Assembly (NCBI RefSeq): GCF_006539185.1
Contig: NZ_BJMN01000051.1
Coordinates: 1 to 64,000 of the forward strand
Length of the DNA: 64,000 bases
Direction of reading: 5' to 3'
Source of the DNA: Streptomyces gardneri
Lineage (GTDB): Bacteria > Actinomycetota > Actinomycetes > Streptomycetales > Streptomycetaceae
The notes beneath the pieces were generated by a model, which worked only from the letters and a program-made list of their open reading frames with translations, searched no databases and was not told the origin of the DNA. Position numbers and translations under genes: made by a program. Each line of letters begins with the position of its first letter. Position 1 is the first letter of the stretch. Below are positions 51,414 through 59,978 of the stretch, piece by piece.

Positions 51414-51689
51414 TCAGCGCCCGCCGATGCGCCCCTCGGCGGCGGCCCGCACGAAGGCCGTGAAGGCGGCGGGAGTGGAGAGGAAGGCGGGGCCTTCGGG
51501 GTTCTTGGAGTCACGGACGGCGATGTGGGCGGTGAGGTCGGCGACTTCGATGCACTCGCCGCCGTTGGGACCGCTGAACGAGGACTTGCGCCAGGCGGCG
51601 GTGCCGAGGGGGGCGCACTCGATGCAGTCGCCGCCATCGGGGCCGCTGTAGGACGACTTACGCCACCTCAGGTCCTGACTGGTGCCCAT
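51414..51689 (-). CDS. DUF397 protein with internal duplication
   Basis: 91 residues. DUF397 signature appears twice: WRKSSYSGPDGGDCIE (about 9-24) and WRKSSFSGPNGGECIEVADL (33-52), followed by the usual VRDSKNPEGPAFLSTPAAFTAF (here VRDSKNPEGPAF). DUF397 proteins accompany WhiJ-type XRE regulators in Streptomyces and probably bind them. Overlaps the XRE gene by 32 nt. Confidence 0.92.
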   Translation of the reverse strand: MGTSQDLRWRKSSYSGPDGGDCIECAPLGTAAWRKSSFSGPNGGECIEVADLTAHIAVRDSKNPEGPAFLSTPAAFTAFVRAAAEGRIGGR

Positions 51690-52497
51690 ACCGTTCCTCC
51701 ATCACGCGTTTGATCAGCGCTGCCGAGTCCTCGCGGGAGAGGGCCGTGGCTTGCAGCCGAGCGTAACTGACGGACCGCTCCCTGATCGATTGCGGATCAG
51801 CCGCCATATGCCCCCCGCCGTACACCGGCGCGTAGAAGAGGTCCGGGTCATCTTCAAAGCGCAGGAGGTTGAACGAACCCAGCAAGCCCGGATGCTGGCC
51901 GACTGCGAATGGCAGCACCTGGACCTGCACCCACGGGTGGTCGCGAAAGCCCAACAGGTGGGCGAGTTGGGTCCGCATGACCTCCGCCCCGCCGATCTCC
52001 CGGTGCAGCACCGCCTCGTCGAGGACGACGCACAGCACCGGCGGGTGCTCCCGCTCCAGGATGCGCTGGCGTTCCATCCGGGCCGCCACCATCTCGTCCA
52101 GCCGCACCGGGCTGTCGACGCCCAGCACAGCCCTCGCGTACGCGGGCGTCTGGAGCAAGCCGTAGACCAACTGCGACTGGTACGTCGAGATGTACGTCGC
52201 CTTCGCCTCCATCTCCGCATACGCCTGGAACCACGTCGGCAACTGGCTCTTCAGAACCAACCCCACCAGCCGTGTGAACACCCCGCCCGTCATCAGCGCC
52301 GCGTCCAGCCGTTCCGAGAACTGGCGGGTCGGCACCTTCTTCGCCGTCTCTATCTGGCCCACGAGGGAGGCCGTGCAGTAGAGGATCGAGCCCAGCTGCG
52401 CCTGGCCGAGGCCCGCCTCCTCTCTCAGGCGGCGGAGTTCGGATCCGTAGTAGTCCAGCGGCGAGGCGCTGGGATCCAGGTTGCGGATGTTGACCAC
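51658..52497 (-). CDS. WhiJ-like XRE-family regulator (DUF5753)
   Basis: 279 residues. N-terminal HTH (LRRLREEAGLGQAQLGSIL, about 17-35, then SLVGQIETAKKVP) and a DUF5753 C-terminal domain (about 100-270: LVYGLLQTPAYARAV, VLDEAVLHREIGG, VQVLPFAVGQHPG). WhiJ-like regulators work with DUF397 proteins and act in Streptomyces development. GTG at 52497 with GGGGGTGA 7 nt upstream. Divergent from the ATPase gene at 52582. Confidence 0.93.
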   Translation of the reverse strand: MVNIRNLDPSASPLDYYGSELRRLREEAGLGQAQLGSILYCTASLVGQIETAKKVPTRQFSERLDAALMTGGVFTRLVGLVLKSQLPTWFQAYAEMEAKATYISTYQSQLVYGLLQTPAYARAVLGVDSPVRLDEMVAARMERQRILEREHPPVLCVVLDEAVLHREIGGAEVMRTQLAHLLGFRDHPWVQVQVLPFAVGQHPGLLGSFNLLRFEDDPDLFYAPVYGGGHMAADPQSIRERSVSYARLQATALSREDSAALIKRVMEERYGHQSGPEVA

Positions 52498-52581
52498 GGC
52501 GAGGTCACCCCCAAGCTCACGCGGTGAGGCGTTGCGTTCAGTCCGTAGCCGAGCGTAACGACGCCGCCCCACCCTGGTGGC

Positions 52582-53010
52582 ATGAATCACGCAACTGACC
52601 TCTATCCTCCGGTACTTGCCACCAGCTACCGGATGGGGTTCACCGTCGGTGAGCACTCCGCCGGTCACATGCGCCGCATCCTGCGCATCTTCCTCACCCG
52701 CTGGGAGCTCGACCGGCTGTCCGATTCCGCCACGCTCGCGCTCACCGAGCTCGTCGCCAACGTCGTCCGGCACGTGCCCGGCCGGCGCTGCTCCGTCCTG
52801 ATGCTGCGGGAGCCGTACGGGCTGCGGGTGGAGGTCGCGGATGCCGTCCCCGGGGTCGTGATCGCGAAGCTCGCCGGTCCGCTGGAGGAGCGCGGGCGGG
52901 GGCTCGCGCTGGTGGAGGCGGTGACGGACCGCTGGGGGGTCGACGGGACGGCCACGGGGAAGACGGTGTGGTTCGAGTGCGACGCGGAGGGCGCGCCGGG
53001 GCACGCGTAG
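52582..53010 (+). CDS. RsbW-like ATP-binding protein
   Basis: 142 residues. HATPase_c_2 fold of anti-sigma-factor kinases: N box LALTELVANVVRHV and G box ERGRGLALVEAV. May phosphorylate or bind a regulator; such stand-alone ATPases are commonly found beside WhiJ-like XRE/DUF397 genes in Streptomyces, as here in divergent orientation. Confidence 0.9.
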   Translation: MNHATDLYPPVLATSYRMGFTVGEHSAGHMRRILRIFLTRWELDRLSDSATLALTELVANVVRHVPGRRCSVLMLREPYGLRVEVADAVPGVVIAKLAGPLEERGRGLALVEAVTDRWGVDGTATGKTVWFECDAEGAPGHA

Positions 53011-53057
53011 GGCACGATAGGCGCCCGTAACCGCGTACTCGCCAGTAGGAGCCCATC

Positions 53058-53687
53058 ATGTCCGTGCCCGCGCCCGAGATCCTTGCCGCCTTCGAGGCCG
53101 CGAAGGGCTTCATGCCCGTCGGGGAGGGCCTCGCGCTGTACGAGGCTGCCGCGGAGGCCGCGAAGCTCGGGCTGCCGCTCCTGGAGGTCGGGACCTACTG
53201 CGGGCGGTCCACGATCCTGCTCGCGGACGTGGCCCGGCAGGCGGGGACGGTCGCGGTGACCGTGGACCACCACCGGGGCAGCGAGGAGCAGCAGCCGGGG
53301 TGGGAGTACCACGACCCGACCGTGGTCGACCCTGAGGTGGGGCTGATGGACACCCTGCCGACCTTCCGCCGGACCCTGCACAAGGCAGGGCTCGAAGAGC
53401 ACGTCGTCGCGGTCGTCGGCCGGTCGCCGCTGGTCGCGAAGGCGTGGGGCGGGCAGCTCGGCCTGGTCTTCATCGACGGCGGGCACACCGACGAGCACGC
53501 CACGAACGACTACGAGGGCTGGGCCCCCAAGGTCGCCCCCGGGGGCCTGCTCGTCATCCACGACGTCTTCCCGAACCCGGAGGACGGCGGCCAGGCCCCG
53601 TACCGGATCTACCTCCGCGCCCTGGAGTCGGGCGACTTCGACGAGGTCTCGGTCACCGACTCGCTGCGGGTCCTGCGCCGCCGCTGA
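53058..53687 (+). CDS. Class I SAM-dependent methyltransferase-like protein
   Basis: 209 residues. Rossmann methyltransferase with motif I LLEVGTYCGRST, acidic loop TVDHHRG, and LVFIDGGHTDEHATNDYEGW (post-II motif), as in the Methyltransf_24 family. Substrate unknown. AGGAG lies 6 nt before the ATG; stands alone after the ATPase gene. Confidence 0.85.
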   Translation: MSVPAPEILAAFEAAKGFMPVGEGLALYEAAAEAAKLGLPLLEVGTYCGRSTILLADVARQAGTVAVTVDHHRGSEEQQPGWEYHDPTVVDPEVGLMDTLPTFRRTLHKAGLEEHVVAVVGRSPLVAKAWGGQLGLVFIDGGHTDEHATNDYEGWAPKVAPGGLLVIHDVFPNPEDGGQAPYRIYLRALESGDFDEVSVTDSLRVLRRR

Positions 53688-53771
53688 CGCCCCGGCCGGT
53701 ATGGACCTGGACGGCCCGTCCCGCACGGCCGCAGGATTGTCCCCACGCGCACACGACGGGGGGACTGTGTC

Positions 53772-54038
53772 ATGAGCAAGCCGCCGGTTCTGACCATGGG
53801 GCTCGGGATCCTTCTGCTCCTCATGACCTTCAACAGCCTGGGGACTCCCCACTGCGACGGGGAGGAGATGTCCCCGGGCGACGCGTGCACGACGGTTCGC
53901 CGCACCGGCGCCCACTCCCGCACGTACGAGGAGATGAAGGCGTTCAGCGTCGGCGAGGGTGTGATGCTCGGCCTGGGCGCCACGGCCCTCGTCGGCGGGG
54001 CCGTCTGGCTCGTCGCCCTGCGGAGGCGTACGCGGTAG
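53772..54038 (+). CDS. Small two-helix membrane protein
   Basis: 88 residues. Hydrophobic segments at about 5-22 and 62-80, with a loop containing two Cys (PHCDGEE, DACTT) and a charged C-terminus RRRTR. Function unknown; length and codon use look genuine. GGGGGG-type purine run 9 nt before the ATG. Confidence 0.6.
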   Translation: MSKPPVLTMGLGILLLLMTFNSLGTPHCDGEEMSPGDACTTVRRTGAHSRTYEEMKAFSVGEGVMLGLGATALVGGAVWLVALRRRTR

Positions 54039-54053
54039 GTACGCGGCAGGCGG

Positions 54054-54093
54054 GACGGCCCGTCGGCCGCCCCCTCCTCGGGGAACGGCCGTC
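54054..54093. terminator. Possible bidirectional terminator
   Basis: GACGGCC (54054-54060) pairs with GGCCGTC (54087-54093) around further internal CCCC/GGGG pairing. Lies between convergent genes. Confidence 0.4.
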
Positions 54094-54119
54094 GGTACGC
54101 GGTCGCCGGTACGCGGGCG

Positions 54120-55973
54120 TCAGTAGCCCGACGTCACGTACAGGCAGTTGGTGTAGCTGTAGCCCGGTTCGATCTTGACCTTGCTGGTCTTGGTGTCGCT
54201 GTAGGACGAGCCGGTGCCCGCGCGCTTCTGGAGGAAGTGGTAGTCACCGGCGGGCAGCAGCAGGGTCGCCTTCGGGTACTTCGAGGCGGGGCCCTGGCAG
54301 GCCTTGATCTTCTTGCCCTGGGAGAAGATCGGGCCGGGGTACTTGGTGCAGGTCGTGCAGGTCTTGAGCGTGACCTTGCCGGTCATCGGGCCGGTGTAGA
54401 GCAGGTCCACCGCGCCCGGGCCGTCGTTGCTCACGACCAGGATCATCCGCGAGCCGCCGGGAACCTCCGAGGGCGGCAGGCGCTTGCCGGCTGCCGGCTC
54501 CTCGTCGGCGATCTCGGCGGCGATGGCGATGGAGCGGGCGTGCGCGGCCTGCGGGCTGTCCGGGTACGCCGTCGCGTACTCGGTCATGGTCTTGATGGCC
54601 TCCTCGTACTTCTTGTCCTTGAACTGGTCGGTGCCGCAGGCGAAGTCGCCCCGTTGGACGCCAGCGACGGCCTCGCGCGTGACGCCGTCGAGGGAGGCGT
54701 CCGTCATGTCCCTGAGGGTCGTCCTGAGGGTGCGGAGCTCGGCCGTGGCGACGCAGGGGTCGGTGGAGCTGTCGAGCACGTCCGTACGCTTCTTGACCGC
54801 TTCCCGGACCGCCGGCTCGACGCGGGTGGCGTGGCTCGACTTCGGGAAGGTGCCGAGGAGCTCGTTGAGGCTCTCGGCGGCGGTCGGCTTCGCGGTGTCC
54901 ACCGCGAGCGCGGCCGTCCCGCACTCGTAGAGGGAGTGGGCCAGCGGCTCGTCGGCCTTGGCGGGCCGGGAGCCCAGGAGGCCCTTGTCGAAGGAGTCGG
55001 CGAGCCCCCGCAGGTGCTTGAGCGGGGTGATCGCCTCGCAGTACGTCTTCTTCTCGTACGGGCCGGAGACCGTCTCGTAGTACGCGTCGAGCCGCGCCGG
55101 GACGAGCTTGCCGGCCCGCGAGCCCGCGTGCTTCGTGCCGAGGTCCTCGTACGCGTCCAGCGCCTTGGTGAGGAGCGGCTCGGCCTTGTCGAAGGGCAGA
55201 CCGTCCGCCGACTTCACCTCGGCGTCCGCGGCGGAGAGCCGGTCGAGCAGCGCCTGCTCGCGCGCCTCGTCACGGGCAGCCCCGTAGGCGAGCGAACCGC
55301 CCGCGGGGACGGCGAGCAGCACGACGGCGAGCGGGAGGGCCAGGCGCCGGAAGGAGGCGCCGAGCCTGAGGGTCGCGCGCAGTCCGCGCCGGGCCCCGTC
55401 GGCGGCGGCGAGCAGCAGGAAGGCGCCGTAGCCGATGAGGAGGCCCGCGGGCACGCCGTCGACGTCGGCGGGGAGCGCGAGGACGAGCAGGGCGGCGGTG
55501 GCGACCCAGCAGACCGCGGCACCGATCCAGTTGCGCAGGAAGACGTAACCGAGGCCCAGGCAGGAGAGGTTGAGCAGGCCGATCAGGGCGGCCTGTGCCG
55601 GGTTCGCCTCACCGCGCGGCCCCTGGCCGGAGCCGGAGGGCGGGCCGTACCCCGGCGGAGCGGCGGGCGGCGGCGGCAGCGTCCCCGCACCGGCCCAGCC
55701 GGGCGCGGTCGCGGGCGCGGATCCCGGCGGGGGTCCGTACCCCTGCCCGGCACCGGGCGGCGGGCCGAATCCGGGCGGCGGGGCCGAGGCTCCGGAGGCT
55801 CCCGGAGCGGAGGCACCCGGACCGCCGGGCGGCGGGGCCTCCCAGGGCGCCGGAGCCCCGAAGCCCCCACTCGTACCACCGGCGTGCGGAGGTCTGTCTA
55901 ACGATCCTTCTCCCGCTCCCGGCACGCGGTCGGACGGCTCGGGACGTGCGTCGTTCGGTTCTTCCCCCACCAC
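54120..55973 (-). CDS. Pro-rich membrane protein with TPR-like exterior domain
   Basis: 617 residues. Pro/Gly/Ala-rich cytosolic N-terminus (1-120), a membrane region of about four helices (125-245), then a large helical extracytoplasmic domain (250-500) with tetratricopeptide-like spacing (KYEEAIKTMTEYATAYPDSPQA) and six or more cysteines, and a beta-rich C-terminal part (ILVVSNDGPGAVDLLYTGP, TCTTCTKYPG). Likely a surface scaffold or stress-linked protein; function unknown. Start is GTG at 55973 because GAGGGGGAA precedes it; upstream in-frame ATG/GTG codons lack a site. Confidence 0.75.
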   Translation of the reverse strand: MVGEEPNDARPEPSDRVPGAGEGSLDRPPHAGGTSGGFGAPAPWEAPPPGGPGASAPGASGASAPPPGFGPPPGAGQGYGPPPGSAPATAPGWAGAGTLPPPPAAPPGYGPPSGSGQGPRGEANPAQAALIGLLNLSCLGLGYVFLRNWIGAAVCWVATAALLVLALPADVDGVPAGLLIGYGAFLLLAAADGARRGLRATLRLGASFRRLALPLAVVLLAVPAGGSLAYGAARDEAREQALLDRLSAADAEVKSADGLPFDKAEPLLTKALDAYEDLGTKHAGSRAGKLVPARLDAYYETVSGPYEKKTYCEAITPLKHLRGLADSFDKGLLGSRPAKADEPLAHSLYECGTAALAVDTAKPTAAESLNELLGTFPKSSHATRVEPAVREAVKKRTDVLDSSTDPCVATAELRTLRTTLRDMTDASLDGVTREAVAGVQRGDFACGTDQFKDKKYEEAIKTMTEYATAYPDSPQAAHARSIAIAAEIADEEPAAGKRLPPSEVPGGSRMILVVSNDGPGAVDLLYTGPMTGKVTLKTCTTCTKYPGPIFSQGKKIKACQGPASKYPKATLLLPAGDYHFLQKRAGTGSSYSDTKTSKVKIEPGYSYTNCLYVTSGY

Positions 55974-56135
55974 GGTTCCCCCTCGTGGGTCCATGCGCGG
56001 TGACACCCCACCGTCGCTCCTTCCACCTACCCTTCACCGTCCGGCCACACGCGTCCACGGTTCCGCGAACCCGGTGACCAAGCTGCGACCTACCCGCTAC
56101 CGGCATTCGCCCCGCACAGGGCCTAAAGTCGCGGG

Positions 56136-57089
56136 GTGCCGTACGACCACCGGAAGACCGCCCCCCGTACCCTCGCCCTCGCGCTGGCCCTCGCGGGCTG
56201 CTGCGCCGCGCTCGCCGGCTGCGGCGCCTCCCAGGCGTCCGAGGACTCCCCGGCGGCCGGGAAGGGCGGGACGCAGACCCCGCCGCCCGCCGTCAACGCC
56301 ACACCCGCCACGCCCACCGCACCGGGCGCCTCCGCCACGCCTGCGACAACGGCTCCTTCCTCCTCCGGCTCCCCTTCCGGCTCCGGGCAGCAGGAGTCCC
56401 GCTCCCTGGCCGGGCGGACCGTCGTCGTCGACCCCGGCCACAACCCCGGGAACTTCCGGCACTCCCGGGAGATCAACGCGAAGGTGGACATCGGCACGGC
56501 CCGCAAGGAGTGCGACACCACCGGCACGTCCACGAACGGCACCGCCTCGGAGGCCGCCTACACGGAGGCCGCCTTCACCCTGGACGTCTCCCACCGGCTG
56601 CGGGACCTCCTCACCGCGCGCGGCGCGAAGGTGGTCCTCACCCACGACGCCGACCGGCCCTGGGGTCCCTGCATCGACGAGCGGGCCGCGATCGGCAACG
56701 CGGCCCGCGCCGACGCGGTCGTCTCCGTCCACGCGGACGGCTCGGCCGTCGGCCACCGCGGCTTCCATGTGATCCTGCCCGCACGGGTGAGCTCCGGCGC
56801 TGCGGACACCGGCGCGATCGTCGGCCCCTCCCGTGAACTCGGGAAGAACATCGCCGACCACTTCGCCCGCGCGACCGGCACCGCGCCCGCCAACTATCTC
56901 GCCGGGGGCACGGGGTTGGACGTCCGCAAGGACCTCGGCGGGCTGAATCTCTCAACCGTGCCCAAGGTCTTCGTCGAATGCGGCAATATGCGTGATCCGA
57001 AGGATGCCGCGCTGCTGACGTCGGCGGCATGGCGGCAGAAGGCCGCCCGCGGCATGGCGGACGGCATCGCCACCTACCTCAACGGGTAG
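56136..57089 (+). CDS. N-acetylmuramoyl-L-alanine amidase (Amidase_3), lipoprotein
   Basis: 317 residues. Lipoprotein signal with lipobox LAGC (Cys near 29), a Pro/Thr/Ser linker to about 90, then an Amidase_3 domain: VVVDPGHNPG (first His ligand), TEAAFTLDVSHRL (Glu ligand), VSVHADG (second His) and KVFVECGNM (catalytic Glu). Cleaves the peptide from muramic acid in peptidoglycan. GTG at 56136 follows a TAAAGT -10-like hexamer by 9 nt, so leaderless. Confidence 0.92.
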   Translation: MPYDHRKTAPRTLALALALAGCCAALAGCGASQASEDSPAAGKGGTQTPPPAVNATPATPTAPGASATPATTAPSSSGSPSGSGQQESRSLAGRTVVVDPGHNPGNFRHSREINAKVDIGTARKECDTTGTSTNGTASEAAYTEAAFTLDVSHRLRDLLTARGAKVVLTHDADRPWGPCIDERAAIGNAARADAVVSVHADGSAVGHRGFHVILPARVSSGAADTGAIVGPSRELGKNIADHFARATGTAPANYLAGGTGLDVRKDLGGLNLSTVPKVFVECGNMRDPKDAALLTSAAWRQKAARGMADGIATYLNG

Positions 57090-57218
57090 AACCCGCGAGC
57101 GATAGATTCGCTCCGTAATATGGGGCCGCCCCCGTGCCACGACCTTGAGCGCCACCCCCGACGCGACGACGCGCAACGCCGCGAACGCCGCGACGACGAC
57201 CTGACGAAGGATTCTTAC

Positions 57219-58103
57219 GTGAATATCCGCTCCCTCACCCGAGGCGATGGCGTGCTGATCGGTGCAGCGGTGGTGCTGTTCATCGCCTCGTTCCTGGGCA
57301 TCTCCAGCTGCGAAGCCAGCGACGCGATCTGCGACCAGATCGACATCCCGAACTCGTGGGAGATGTCCCCGCTCGGCTGGGGCTCGTTCTTCCTCGGCAT
57401 CGCCGGTGCCGCGCTGGTCGTCGCCTCCCGTGCCCTGCCGCAGCAGCGCAAGGTCGCCGGTCTGGAGCTCGGCCAGGTCGGCGCCGGCTTCGCCATCGCC
57501 TCCGCGTGGACCCTGCTCATGTGGATCTTCGAGTCGGAGAGCGCCGGTGCCGGTCTCATCCTCGGTCTGATCGCCTCGCTCGTGCTCGCCGGTGCCGCCG
57601 TCGCCGGTCCGCTGGTGCCCGCCCTCAAGGCCCCGCTCGTGGGCGCGCCGAGCCCGCAGACCCCGCAGCCGTACGGCATGCAGCCCGGCCAGCCGGGTCA
57701 GCCGGGCGTCCCCGGTGGCTACGGCTACCCGGGTGCGCAGCAGCAGTTCGGTGCCGGCGCCCCGCAGGACCCGTCTCACGGTGCGGGCCAGCCGTTCGGT
57801 GCGCAGGGTGCCCCGCAGCCGCACGCTCCGCAGCCGCACGCCCCGCAGCAGCCGGAGCCGCAGGCCGCCCCGGCCCCGCAGCCCCAGGCGGCGCAGCCGT
57901 CCGCGGACTTCGCGCCGTTCTGGTTCGCGGTCCCGGTCGCCCGCCCGCTGTACGCGGAGGACGGCTCTCAGGCGCCGATCGCCGAACTGGCCCCCGGTAC
58001 CTGGTACCTGGCGGTCGAGCAGCGCGGTCCGGCCCTGGTGGCCCAGACGCAGGACGGCCGCCGCGGCGTCCTCCAGGACACCACGGGCATCCAGCGCGGC
58101 TGA
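57219..58103 (+). CDS. Membrane protein with Pro/Gln-rich tail
   Basis: 294 residues. Four helices (about 11-28, 52-70, 85-108, 112-135), a long Gln/Pro/Gly/Ala segment (145-235) with repeats such as APQPHAPQPHAPQQP, and a short conserved C-terminal domain (FWFAVPVARPLYAEDG ... GTWYLAVEQRG). Function unknown; the tail may bind cell-envelope partners. GTG with GAAGGA 8 nt upstream. The leader (57090-57218) contains repeated CGACGACG/CGCGAACGCC units and a TAATAT hexamer. Confidence 0.75.
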   Translation: MNIRSLTRGDGVLIGAAVVLFIASFLGISSCEASDAICDQIDIPNSWEMSPLGWGSFFLGIAGAALVVASRALPQQRKVAGLELGQVGAGFAIASAWTLLMWIFESESAGAGLILGLIASLVLAGAAVAGPLVPALKAPLVGAPSPQTPQPYGMQPGQPGQPGVPGGYGYPGAQQQFGAGAPQDPSHGAGQPFGAQGAPQPHAPQPHAPQQPEPQAAPAPQPQAAQPSADFAPFWFAVPVARPLYAEDGSQAPIAELAPGTWYLAVEQRGPALVAQTQDGRRGVLQDTTGIQRG

Positions 58104-58121
58104 TCCCGCACGGCTCGCACG

Positions 58122-58161
58122 ACGGCCCCTCGTCCGGAATCCCTTCCGGGCGGGGGGCCGT
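58122..58161 (+). terminator. Terminator after the Pro/Gln-rich membrane protein
   Basis: 16-bp stem (58122-58137 with 58146-58161) with two G-U pairs in the plus-strand RNA and an 8-nt loop, 19 bp after the stop codon. The right arm ends at a TTGACG hexamer that may be the -35 of the next gene. Confidence 0.75.
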
Positions 58162-58190
58162 TGACGTACAGTCCCGTCCGGGACAGTGAG

Positions 58191-58205
58191 CTGACGGATC
58201 GTCAG
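58191..58205. promoter_or_regulatory. Shared inverted repeat, copy C
   Basis: CTGACGGATCGTCAG, 6-bp arms, 12 bp before the start of the Rv3520c-like gene and downstream of a TTGACG hexamer (58161). A second dyad GTCCCG-TC-CGGGAC lies at 58171-58184. The position over the transcription start suits a repressor site. Confidence 0.55.
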
Positions 58206-58217
58206 AAAGGTGACGCC

Positions 58218-59228
58218 ATGCGCCTCGGACTCGCCCTCGGCTACTGGGGCCGCGGCCCCTCCCCCGCCCATCTGGACCTCGCCCGCGAGGCCGAGCGGCT
58301 CGGGTACGACTCCGTGTGGACGGCGGAGGCCTGGGGCTCCGACGCGTTCACCGCGCTGACCTGGATCGCCGCGCACACCTCGCGCATCAGGCTCGGGACC
58401 GCCGTCGCGCAGATGGCCGCCCGCACCCCGACCGCGACCGCGATGCACGCGCTCACGCTCGACCACCTCTCCGGCGGCCGCATGATGCTCGGGCTCGGCC
58501 TCTCGGGGCCGCAGGTCGTCGAGGGCTGGTACGGCCGCCCCTTCCCCCGCTCCCCGCTGACCGCCACCCGCGAGTACGTGGACGTGATCCGCCAGGTCCT
58601 GCGCCGCGAGGGACCCGTCACACTCGACGGGCGCTTCCACGCACATCCGTACGCCGGCGAGGACGGCACCGGGCTCGGCAAGGCCCTCAAGCCGATCACC
58701 CACCCCCTCCGGCCGGACCTCCCGATCCTCCTGGGCGCCGAAGGCCCCAGGAACATCGCGCAGACCCTCACCATCGCCGACGGCTGGCTGCCCCTCTACT
58801 GGTCCCCGGACCGCTGGGCCGAGGTGTACGCGCTCCCCGGGACGCTCCCCGAGGGCTTCACGGTCGCCCCGATGGTCCGCGCGCAGGTCTGCGAGGACGT
58901 GACGGCCGGGCTGCTGCCCGTCAAGGCGATGCTCGGCTTCTACATCGGCGGCATGGGGCACGCCGCCCGCAACTTCCACGCCGACCTCATGGGGCGGATG
59001 GGGTACGGGAAGGAGGCCGGCCGCATCCAGGAGCTGTTCGCGGCAGGGCGGCGCGAGGAGGCGGTGCTCGCCGTCCCGGACGCCTTCGCGGACGAGATCT
59101 CGCTCGTCGGCCCCCGGGAGCGGATAGCCGAGCGCCTCGACGCATGGCGGCGGGGCCCGGTGACGGACCTCCTGGTCACCTCACCGGACCCCGCGACGCT
59201 CCGTGTCCTGGCGGAGCTGAACTCCTAG
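58218..59228 (+). CDS. LLM-class F420-dependent oxidoreductase (Rv3520c-like)
   Basis: 336 residues, TIM-barrel luciferase-like. Starts MRLGLALGYWGRGPSP; TAEAWGSDAFTALTW, LDHLSGGRMMLGLGLSGPQVVEGWYG, GLGKALKPITHPLRP (shown as GKALKPITHPLRP) and LPILLGAEGPRNI match, from memory, mycobacterial Rv3520c, a KstR-regulon member of unknown substrate. Probably uses cofactor F420. ATG at 58218 with AAAGGTGA upstream; a longer frame from 58161 crosses the operator-like repeat and is rejected. Confidence 0.9.
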   Translation: MRLGLALGYWGRGPSPAHLDLAREAERLGYDSVWTAEAWGSDAFTALTWIAAHTSRIRLGTAVAQMAARTPTATAMHALTLDHLSGGRMMLGLGLSGPQVVEGWYGRPFPRSPLTATREYVDVIRQVLRREGPVTLDGRFHAHPYAGEDGTGLGKALKPITHPLRPDLPILLGAEGPRNIAQTLTIADGWLPLYWSPDRWAEVYALPGTLPEGFTVAPMVRAQVCEDVTAGLLPVKAMLGFYIGGMGHAARNFHADLMGRMGYGKEAGRIQELFAAGRREEAVLAVPDAFADEISLVGPRERIAERLDAWRRGPVTDLLVTSPDPATLRVLAELNS

Positions 59229-59241
59229 AGAACTCCAGCGC

Positions 59242-59817
59242 CTACCCGCCGAGTTGGGCCGTACTGGGCACCTGGTCGACCACCTCGGCGCCCGCGCTCT
59301 TGCCCGCGTCCTTGATGCTGTTGATGACGGACTCGAAGGCGCCGACGTCCGCGGCGCCCGCCTCGCCCTTCCGGAGCTTGGTCCCGAGGTCCTTGAGCGA
59401 CTCGATCCCGGCGGAGAGCGGCGCGACCGCCTTCGAGAGCAGCGGGTCGCCCTTGGCGTTGTTCACCGCCGCCTTGAGCCGGTTGTAGGTGAACGCGCCC
59501 GCGAGACCCGCCTTCACGAGGGCGAAGGTCCGCCCGTCCGCGCCCTTCGCGAACTTGCCCGCGCGGTACGGCTTCACGATCCACTGGTACGCGGCACCCG
59601 CGGCGAGACCCGCGTTGGCCACGAACCGCGTCTTGGCCAGCTTCTGCTGCTCGAAGGTGCTCGACGCCGTCGGGGTCGCGGCACCGCTCGCGCTCTGCGT
59701 GTCGTCGTCGTTGCAGGCGGCGGTCGTCAGGAGCAGGGTGCAGGACAGCACCAGGGCGACGACACCCCGGGTGAAGGGGCGGGACACGGCTCTGGACGCG
59801 GACGCGGTTCGGGGCAC
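59242..59817 (-). CDS. Hypothetical lipoprotein
   Basis: 191 residues. Signal peptide and lipobox TTAAC (Cys near 35), a short Asp/Ser/Thr linker, then a mostly alpha-helical domain (FEQQKLAKTRFVANAGLAAG, YQWIVKPYRAGKF, AFESVINSIKDAG). Function unknown. GTG start with GGGAGGT 6 nt upstream. Convergent with the LLM gene, 13 bp between stops. Confidence 0.8.
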   Translation of the reverse strand: MPRTASASRAVSRPFTRGVVALVLSCTLLLTTAACNDDDTQSASGAATPTASSTFEQQKLAKTRFVANAGLAAGAAYQWIVKPYRAGKFAKGADGRTFALVKAGLAGAFTYNRLKAAVNNAKGDPLLSKAVAPLSAGIESLKDLGTKLRKGEAGAADVGAFESVINSIKDAGKSAGAEVVDQVPSTAQLGG

Positions 59818-59940
59818 GGCGAGACCTCCCTGGGGATAGCGGCGTCGCCAGCCTCACCCCGGTCCGGAAGGTCCGCCACTTGGGCGACTCCGTACGGGTT
59901 CCGCACGGAACGGAGCCCGTACGGACCCGTGGCCGATCCC

Positions 59941-59966
59941 GGCCCGATCCCGGCCGGGATCGGGCC
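59941..59966. terminator. 26-bp perfect palindrome, terminator
   Basis: GGCCCGATCCCGG followed at once by its exact complement CCGGGATCGGGCC. Lies 13 bp beyond the stop of the alpha-barrel gene and ends the minus-strand glycosyltransferase operon. The rest of 59818-59978 holds only the lipoprotein promoter region. Confidence 0.75.
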
Positions 59967-59978
59967 TCGGCCCTCGCC

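Noticed and set aside
58161..58217. Upstream extension of the LLM oxidoreductase to 58161
   Set aside because: It would place 19 residues with no family match over a TTGACG hexamer and the CTGACGG inverted repeat; the ATG at 58218 has a good ribosome site.
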